Origin: Pegoplata infirma
Lineage: Eukaryota > Arthropoda > Insecta > Diptera > Anthomyiidae
Length of the DNA stretch: 64,000 bases
NCBI GenBank assembly: GCA_963921195.1
Contig: OY992537.1
Span: forward strand, 70,362,040-70,426,039
Reading direction: 5' to 3'
Part shown: positions 56,165-64,000 of the stretch, piece after piece
How positions within the stretch are numbered: position 1 is the stretch's first letter
Layout of the letters: each line of letters begins with the position of its first letter
Program-made: the position numbers and the translations under genes
The notes under the pieces: model-generated
Database searches by the model: none
What the model was told of the DNA's origin: nothing
Seen by the model: the letters and a program-made list of their open reading frames with translations, nothing else

Positions 56165-56782
56165 TTCAAACATTTTAGAATAAATTAATATTACTTGCTA
56201 AGGCAACTCCAAAGTGGTAATTGGGGGGGAGGGCACATTTCTTCTCGAATATGTGTTTAAAAATTCATTCTTGTGCTTTTTGCACTAAAGAAATAGAAGT
56301 TTGTCATTATTTAAAAATAACAAATATTCCACGCCCATAAAAATATTCCACGGACCGAAAAAACAACATTTTCTAGGTCCAAATGCAGGTCTTTGAACTT
56401 CTTGTAGCATAAAAATGTTGCATTTGTTAAACAAAAACACAAAAAACTCATGTAAAAATATGGTATTTTTCAGAGGTTGGTTTAGTTCTTTAAGAGGGAA
56501 CTTTTTTCCCCCTGGTCCGATTTTGCTCCTTTACGAACTTAACCTGCCTAGGAATATAAAACATATTCGAGCCAAATATAGGGAGTCTAGCTCTTTTATT
56601 TTGGACTGCATCGTGTTAAATACAGACGGACAGACGGACGGACGGACATCGCTAGAATGTCTTAGAATCGATCACTGATCATAAATAAATATACTTTATG
56701 GGGTCCTAGGCCGATATTTTGATGCGTCACACATGGAATGACAGAGTGAGTATACCCCCATACTGTAGTTGGAGGGTATAAA
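56165..56782 (+). mobile_element. DINE-like repeat, family 1, uninterrupted copy
   Basis: It has TTGGGGGGGAGGGCACATTT, TATTCCACGCCCATAAAA, CAGACGGACAGACGGACGGA and CATCGCTAGAATGTCTTAGA. After ATCGATCACTGATCATAAAT, the empty site of the block A foldback, it ends with ATGACAGAGTGAGTATACCC and GGAGGGTATAAAA. The satellite begins at the end. Confidence 0.8.
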
Positions 56783-59700
56783 AAATGCCTTAAAATCTAA
56801 ACCTTTTTTGGAAAAAAATTTTTTTTTGGAGAATTTTTCTATAGGAAAAATGTCTCAGAATCTGAGACTTTTCTATAGGAAAATATCTCAGAATCTGAGA
56901 CTTTTTCTATGGGAAAAATGTCTCAGAATCTGACACTATTTCTTTATGAAAAATTTTTCAGAATCTGAGACTTTTTCTTTAAGAAAAATGTCTCAGAATC
57001 TGAGACTTTTTCTTTAAGAAAAATGTCTCTGAATCTGAGACTTTTTCTTTAAGAAAAATGTCTCTGAATCTGAGACTTTTTCTTTAAGAAAAATGTCTCA
57101 GAATCTGAGACTTTTTCTTTAAGAAAAATGTCTCAGAATCTGAGACTTTTTCTTTAAGAAAAATGTCTCAGAATCTGAGACTTTTTCTTTAAGAAAAATG
57201 TCTCAGAATCTGAGACTTTTTCTTTAAGAAAAATGTCTCAGAATCTGAGACTTTTTCTTTAAGAAAAATGTCTCAGAATCTGAGACTTTTTCTTTAAGAA
57301 AAATGTCTCAGAATCTGAGACTTTTTCTTTAAGAAAAATGTCTTAGAATCTGAGACTGTTTATTTAAGAAAAATGTCTCAGAATCTGAGACTTTTTCTTT
57401 AAGAAAAATGTCTCAGAATCTGAGACTTTTTCTTTAAGAAAAATGTCTCAGAATCTGAGACTTTTTCTTTAAAAAAAATGTCTTAGAATCTGAGACTGTT
57501 TATTTAAGAAAAATGTCTCAGAATCTGAGACTTTTTCTTTAAGAAAAATGTCTCAGAATCTGAGACTTTTTCTTTAAGAAAAATGTCTCAGAATCTGAGA
57601 CTTTTTCTTTAAGAAAAATGTCTCAGAATCTGAGACTTTTTCTTTAAGAAAAATGTCTCAGAATCTGAGACTTTTTCTTTAAGAAAAATGTCTCAGAATC
57701 TGAGACTTTTTCTTTAAGAAAAATGTCTCAGAATCTGAGACTTTTTCTTTAAGAAAAATGTCTCAGAATCTGAGACTTTTTCTTTAAGAAAAATGTCTCA
57801 GAATCTGAGACTTTTTCTTTAAGAAAAATGTCTCAGAATCTGAGACTTTTTCTTTAAGAAAAATGTCTCAGAATCTGAGACTTTTTCTTTAAGAAAAATG
57901 TCTCAGAATCTGAGACTTTTTCTTTAAGAAAAATGTCTCAGAATCTGAGACTTTTTCTTTAAGAAAAATGTCTCAGAATCTGAGACTTTTTCTTTAAGAA
58001 AAATGTCTCAGAATCTGAGACTTTTTCTTTAAGAAAAATGTCTCAGAATCAGAGACTTTTTCTTTAAGAAAAATTTCTCAGAATCTGAGACTTTTTCTTT
58101 AAGAAAAATGTCTCAGAATCTGAGACTTTTTCTTTAAGAAAAATGTCTCAGAATCTGAGACTTTTTCTTTAAGAAAAATGTCTCAGAATCAGAGACTTTT
58201 TCTTTAAGAAAAATGTCTCAGAATCTGAGACTTTTTCTTTAAGAAAAATGTCTCAGAATCTGAGACTTTTTCTTTAAGAAAAATGTCTCAGAATCTGAGA
58301 CTTTTTCTTTAAGAAAAATGTCTCAGAATCTGAGACTTTTTCTTTAAGAAAAATGTCTCAGAATCTGAGACTTTTTCTTTAAGAAAAATGTCTCAGAATC
58401 TGAGACTTTTTCTTTAAGAAAAATGTCTCAGAATCTGAGACTTTTTCTTTAAGAAAAATGTCTCAGAATCTGAGACTTTTTCTTTAAGAAAAATGTCTCA
58501 GAATCTGAGACTTTTTCTTTAAGAAAAATGTATCAGAATCTGAGACTTTTTCTTTAAGAAAAATGTCTCAGAATCTGAGACTTTTTCTTTAAGAAAAATG
58601 TCTCAGAATCTGAGACTTTTTCTTTAAGAAAAATGTCTCAGAATCTGAGACTTTTTCTTTAAGAAAAATGTCTCAGAATCTGAGACTTTTTCTTTAAGAA
58701 AAATGTCTCAGAATCTGAGACTTTTTCTTTAAGAAAAATGTCTCAGAATCTGAGACTTTTTCTTTAAGAAAAATATCTCAGAATCTGAGACTTTTTCTTT
58801 AAGAAAAATGTCTCAGAATCTGAGACTTTTTCTTTAAGAAAAATGTCTCAGAATCTGAGACTTTTTCTTTAAGAAAAATGTCTCAGAATCTGAGACTTTT
58901 TCTTTAAGAAAAATGTCTCAGAATCTGAGACTTTTTCTTTAAGAAAAATGTCTCAGAATCTGAGACTTTTTCTTTAAGAAAAATGTCTCAGAATCTGAGA
59001 CTTTTTCTTTAAGAAAAATGTCTCAGAATCTGAGACTTTTTCTTTAAGAAAAATGTCTCAGAATCTGAGACTTTTTCTTTAAGAAAAATGTCTCAGAATC
59101 TGAGACTTTTTCTTTAAGAAAAATGTCTCAGAATCTGAGACTTTTTCTTTAAGAAAAATGTCTCAGAATCTGAGACTTTTTCTTTAAGAAAAATGTCTCA
59201 GAATCTGAGACTTTTTCTTTAAGAAAAATGTCTCAGAATCTGAGACTTTTTCTTTAAGAAAAATGTCTCAGAATCTGAGACTTTTTCTTTAAGAAAAATG
59301 TCTCAGAATCTGAGACTTTTTCTTTAAGAAAAATGTCTCAGAATCTGAGACTTTTTCTTTAAGGAAAATGTCTCAGAATCTGAGACTTTTCTTTAAGAAA
59401 AATGTCTCAGAATCTGAGACTTTTTGTTTAAGAAAAATGTCTCAGAATCTGAGACTTTTTCTTAAGAAAAATGTCTCAGAATCTGAGACTTTTTCTTTAA
59501 GAAAAATGTTTCAGAATCTGAGACTTTTTCTTTAAGAAAAATGTCTCAGAATCTGAGACTTTTTCTTTAAGAAAAATGTCTCAGAATCTAAGACTTTTTC
59601 TTTAAGAAAAATGTCTCAGAATCTGAGACTTTTTCTTTAAGAAAAATGTCTCAGAATCTGAAACTTTTTCTTTAAGAAAAATGTCTCAGAATCTGAAACT

Positions 59701-62700
59701 TTTTCTTTAAGAAAAATGTCTCAGAATCTGAGACTTTTTCTTTAAGAAAAATGTCTCAGAATCTGAGACTTTTTCTTTAAGAAAAATTTCTCAGAATCTG
59801 AGATTTTTTTTTAAGAAAAATTTCTCAGAATCTCAGACTTTTTCTTTAAGAAAAATGTCTCAGAATCTGGGACTTTTTCTTTAAGAAAAATGTTTCAGAA
59901 TCTGAGACTTTTTCTTTAAGAAAAATGTCTCAGAATCTGAGACTTTTCCTTTAAGAAAAATGTCTCAGAATCTGAGACTTTTTCTTTAAGAAAAATGTCT
60001 CAGAATCTGAGACTTTTTCTTTAAGAAAAATGTCTCAGAATCTGGGACTTTTTCTTTAAGAAAAATGTTTCAGAATCTGAGACTTTTTCTTTAAGAAAAA
60101 TGTCTCAGAATCTGAGACTTTTCCTTTAAGAAAAATGTCTCAGAATCTGAGACTTTTCCTTTAAGAAAAATGTCTCAGAATCTGAGACTTTTTCTTTAAG
60201 AAAAATGTCTCAGAATCTGGGACTTTTTCTTTAAGAAAAATGTTTCAGAATCTGAGACTTTTTCTTTAAGAAAAATGTCTCAGAATCTGAGACTTTTTCT
60301 TTAAGAAAAATGTCTCAGAATCTGAGACTTTTTCTTTAAGAAAAATGTCTCAGAATCTGAGACTTTTTCTTTAAGAAAAATGTCTCAGAATCTGAGACTT
60401 TTTCTTTAAGAAAAATGTCTCAGAATCTGAGACTTTTTCTTTAAGAAAAATGTCTCAGAATCTGAGACTTTTTCTTTAAGAAAAATGTCTCAGAATCTGA
60501 GACTTTTTCTTTAAGAAAAATGTCTCAGAATCTGAGACTTTTTCTTTAAGAAAAATGTCTCAGAATCTGAGACTTTTTCTTTAAGAAAAATGTCTCAGAA
60601 TCTGAGACTTTTTCTTTAAGAAAAATGTCTCAGAATCTGAGACTTTTTCTTTAAGAAAAATGTCTCAGAATCTGAGACTTTTTCTTTAAGAAAAATGTCT
60701 CAGAATCTGAGACTTTTTCTTTAAGAAAAATGTCTCAGAATCTGAGACTTTTTCTTTAAGAAAAATGTCTCAGAATCTGAGACTTTTTCTTTAAGAAAAA
60801 TGTCTCAGAATCTGAGACTTTTTCTTTAAGAAAAATGTCTCAGAATCTGAGACTTTTTCTTTAAGAAAAATGTCTCAGAATCTGAGACTTTTTCTTTAAG
60901 AAAAATGTCTCAGAATCTGAGACTTTTTCTTTAAGAAAAATGTCTCAGAATCTGAGACTTTTTCTTTAAGAAAAATGTCTCAGAATCTGAGACTTTTTCT
61001 TTAAGAAAAATGTCTCAGAATCTGAGACTTTTTCTTTAAGAAAAATGTCTCAGAATCTGAGACTTTTTCTTTAAGAAAAATGTCTCAGAATCTGAGACTT
61101 TTTCTTTAAGAAAAATGTCTCAGAATCTGAGACTTTTTCTTTAAGAAAAATGTCTCAGAATCTGAGACTTTTTCTTTAAGAAAAATGTCTCAGAATCTGA
61201 GACTTTTTCTTTAAGAAAAATGTCTCAGAATCTGAGACTTTTTCTTTAAGAAAAATGTCTCAGAATCTGAGACTTTTTCTTTAAGAAAAATGTCTCAGAA
61301 TCTGAGACTTTTTCTTTAAGAAAAATGTCTCAGAATCTGAGACTTTTTCTTTAAGAAAAATGTCTCAGAATCTGAGACTTTTTCTTTAAGAAAAATGTCT
61401 CAGAATCTGAGACTTTTTCTTTAAGAAAAATGTCTCAGAATCTGAGACTTTTTCTTTAAGAAAAATGTCTCAGAATCTGAGACTTTTTCTTTAAGAAAAA
61501 TGTCTCAGAATCTGAGACTTTTTCTTTAAGGAAAATGTCTCAGAATCTGAGACTTTTTCTTTAAGGAAAATGTCTCAGAATCTGAGACTTTTTCTTTAAG
61601 AAAAATGTCTCAGAATCTGAGACTTTTTCTTTAAGAAAAATGTCTCAGAATCTGAGACTTTTTCTTTAAGAAAAATGTCTCAGAATCTGAGACTTTTTCT
61701 TTAAGAAAAATGTCTCAGAATCTGAGACTTTTTCTTTAAGAAAAATGTCTCAGAATCTGAGACTTTTTCTTTAAGAAAAATGTCTCAGAATCTGAAACTT
61801 TTTCTTTAAGAAAAATGTCTCAGAATCTGGGACTTTTTCTTTAAGAAAAATGTTTCAGAATCTGAGACTTTTTCTTTAAGAAAAATGTCTCAGAATCTGA
61901 GATTTTTTTTAAGAAAAATTTCTCAGAATCTGAGACTTTTTCTTTAAGAAAAATGTCTCAGAATCTGAGACTTTTTCTTTAAGAAAAATGTTTCAGAATC
62001 TGAGACTTTTTCTTTAAGAAAAATGTTTCAGAATCTGAGACTTTTTCTTTAAGAAAAATGTCTCAGAATCTGAGACTTTTCCTTTAAGAAAAATGTCTCA
62101 GAATCTGAGACTTTTTCTTTAAGAAAAATGTCTCAGAATCTGAGACTTTTTCTTTAAGAAAAATGTCTCAGAATCTGAGACTTTTTCTTTAAGAAAAATG
62201 TCTCAGAATCTGAGACTTTTTCTTTAAGAAAAATGTCTCAGAATCTGAGACTTTTTCTTTAAGAAAAATGTCTCAGAATCTGAGACTTTTTCTTTAAGAA
62301 AAATGTCTCAGAATCTGAGACTTTCTCTTTAAGAAAAATGTCTCAGAATCTGAGACTTTTTCTTTAAGAAAAATGTCTCAGAATCTGAGACTTTTTCTTT
62401 AAGAAAAATGTCTCAGAATCTGAGACTTTTTCTTTAAGAAAAATGTCTCAGAATCTGAGACTTTTTCTACAGGAAAAATGTCTCAGAATCTGAGAATTTT
62501 TCTATGGGAAACATGTCTCAGTATCTTTGAACTTTTCTACAGAAAATTTCAGATAATTTTGCTGTAGGAAAAATATCTCAGAATCTGAGACTTTTTCTAT
62601 AGGAAAACGTTTCAGAATCTGAAAATTTTTCTAGTTTCTCTGAAATCTAATATTTTTTTTAACAGGAAAAATGTGAGAATTTTTCTTTAGGAAAAATGTC

Positions 62701-62955
62701 TCAGAATCAGAAATTATTTCTATAGGAAAAATTCTCAAAAAAGTCGGAAAAATCTGAGATTTTTTCTATAGGATCTGAGATTTTTCTTTAGGAAAAATAT
62801 CTTAGAATCTCAAGTTTTTCCTATAGGAAAAATGTCTCAAAGTCAGAGACTTTTTCTGTTGGAAAAATATCTCAAAATCTGAAACATTTTTTATAGAAAA
62901 AATGTCCAAAAATCTAAGACTTTTTTTGTTGGAAAAATGTCACTGATAATAGGCT
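56783..62955 (+). repeat. 35-bp palindromic satellite array (copy B)
   Basis: About 160 near-identical units of GTCTCAGAATCTGAGAC, TTTTTCTTTAAGAAAAA and T fill 56960-62470. The edges carry the variant with CTATAGG and decay outward. Variant units recur at fixed multiples: TCTTAGAATCTGAGACTGTT at 57341 and 57481 (4 units), and CTGGGAC followed by TGTTTCAG near 59868, 60043 and 60218 (5 units). Unit length is kept at 35 with rare 1-2 base losses (for example near 59385 and 59460). Confidence 0.97.
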
Positions 62956-64000
62956 TAGAATCTTTGAATCTGAGACTTTTTCGGTAAAAAAAGGTATACA
63001 GAAAAAATGTTTTAAAATCTATGACTTTTTCTATAGAAAAATTGCATTTGAATCTGTGAAAATAAATATTTTTTGTTTTTATTCTAAGACACTTTTGCTT
63101 TAGAAAAATCTCGAGACATATTTTCTATTGAAAAACTCTCAGACTCTAAATAAATAAAAATTGCTGATAGTATTTTGTTATTAATTTTTGTATATTATTG
63201 ATTAAGTATATTATTGATAATTTTTTTTTTGAAATGATACCAACACAGTGAGAATCATATAGGTACAAACACTAAAATACAAATGACTTAATAAACACTT
63301 CTTAAGTTTATATAGTGAAAAGTTATGTTAATTTTTTGCCAAAAATTTGTAGATATAATCTTTTCAAAAATTAAATTTTATAACTCCCTTAGCTCCTTTG
63401 TATAAAAAAAAAACAAAATAAATCAAGCACTTAAAGTGTCAACAAATCTTTTGAAATCTACTTCTATATTTTTGCTGTTTTGTACTTGTGCTGCAAGACT
63501 CTTTTTATATGCAGCTGTCTTAGAAAAATGGTCTCAATTACTTGCAGCACATAAAAATATAATTTGTTTTATTGTAAATTTATCTGTGTATGTAAAAAAT
63601 ACATACATACATATAAATATGAAAAATTTAATGTCATATTATCTGCATCATAATTACCCACATTAGATTTATTTTTTATTATTTTTTTTTTTTTTTGCAG
63701 TAACTACTTACTGCACGTTTTTTTTTTATATAATTTTAATATTTCGTATAAATTTATATATCTTTCTTTTCTTGTCATACATACTCGTACTCGTACATAA
63801 ATATATCTTAATATGTTTGCGCTTAAAAAAGTGTATAAAAAAATAAATACAAATTCGACTATTGTATGCAAATTTTTCATATAAAAACATGATTCATATT
63901 TGTTATTTGTTATTACGTGTACCGGGTAATGTGTCTCATGTTTGCTCTTTTTGATCTAAAGTAAAATCTTTGTCCATTTTTTTTGTTTGTTTGTTTATTT

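Larger units (their letters stand above)
55118..64000 (+). repeat. Duplicated block B (partner of block A), cut by window end
   Basis: It matches 22395-29506 in order: unique-like DNA, old DINE-like copy, family-1 DINE-like copy, satellite, then unique-like DNA to the window end. It lacks the foldback of block A and carries an array about twice as long. Confidence 0.85.

Overview
This window is AT-rich, gene-poor eukaryotic DNA. It looks like intergenic or intronic sequence from a higher fly (Brachycera, probably a calyptrate), and no intact host gene could be supported. The assignment rests on dispersed repeats that copy the layout of Drosophila INE-1/DINE (Helentron-related) elements: a GGACGGACGGACATCGCTA block followed 100-150 bp later by a 'GTATACCC...GGGTATAAAA' end. 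Terminal-inverted-repeat (TIR) elements, hAT and mariner remnants, a Helitron-like element and tRNA-derived SINEs fill most of the rest. Longer open frames are short, mostly lack an ATG, or lie in transposons or low-complexity sequence.

Layout. 1-15.2 kb is a patchwork of inverted-repeat elements, a retro-insertion with target-site duplication, two DINE-like families, a three-level nest (DINE-like > hAT > MITE, 10.1-13.5 kb) and a Helitron-like element ending at 15183. 15.2-29.5 kb holds blocks C (15.2-16.6 kb) and A (22.4-29.5 kb), which recur in the same order and orientation as D (47.0-48.9 kb) and B (55.1-64.0 kb). That indicates a tandem segmental duplication with an offset of about 32-34 kb, or an assembly duplication, because a 200-N gap (42734-42933) separates the copies. 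29.5-42.7 kb is rich in foldback elements, including two inverted 730-bp copies flanking a decayed mariner. 43-46.9 kb holds tRNA-derived elements and a reverse-oriented degenerate satellite array. 49-55 kb holds a 1.68-kb foldback with arms of about 0.7 kb and another deep nest containing two SINEs.

The most striking feature is a 35-bp satellite. Its unit is two abutting 17-bp palindromes, GTCTCAGAATCTGAGAC and TTTTTCTTTAAGAAAAA, plus one T. It forms homogeneous arrays of about 2.8 kb in copy A and 6.1 kb in copy B, each starting exactly at the end of a DINE-like element. Degenerate arrays lie at 18 kb and, inverted, at 46 kb. Copy B shows early higher-order structure (4-unit and 5-unit periods).

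The parts are not a pathway but a record of transposon turnover. Filled and empty insertion sites between the duplicated blocks date individual insertions as later than the duplication, or as differences between haplotypes. All similarity statements are by eye from this sequence; no database was searched.
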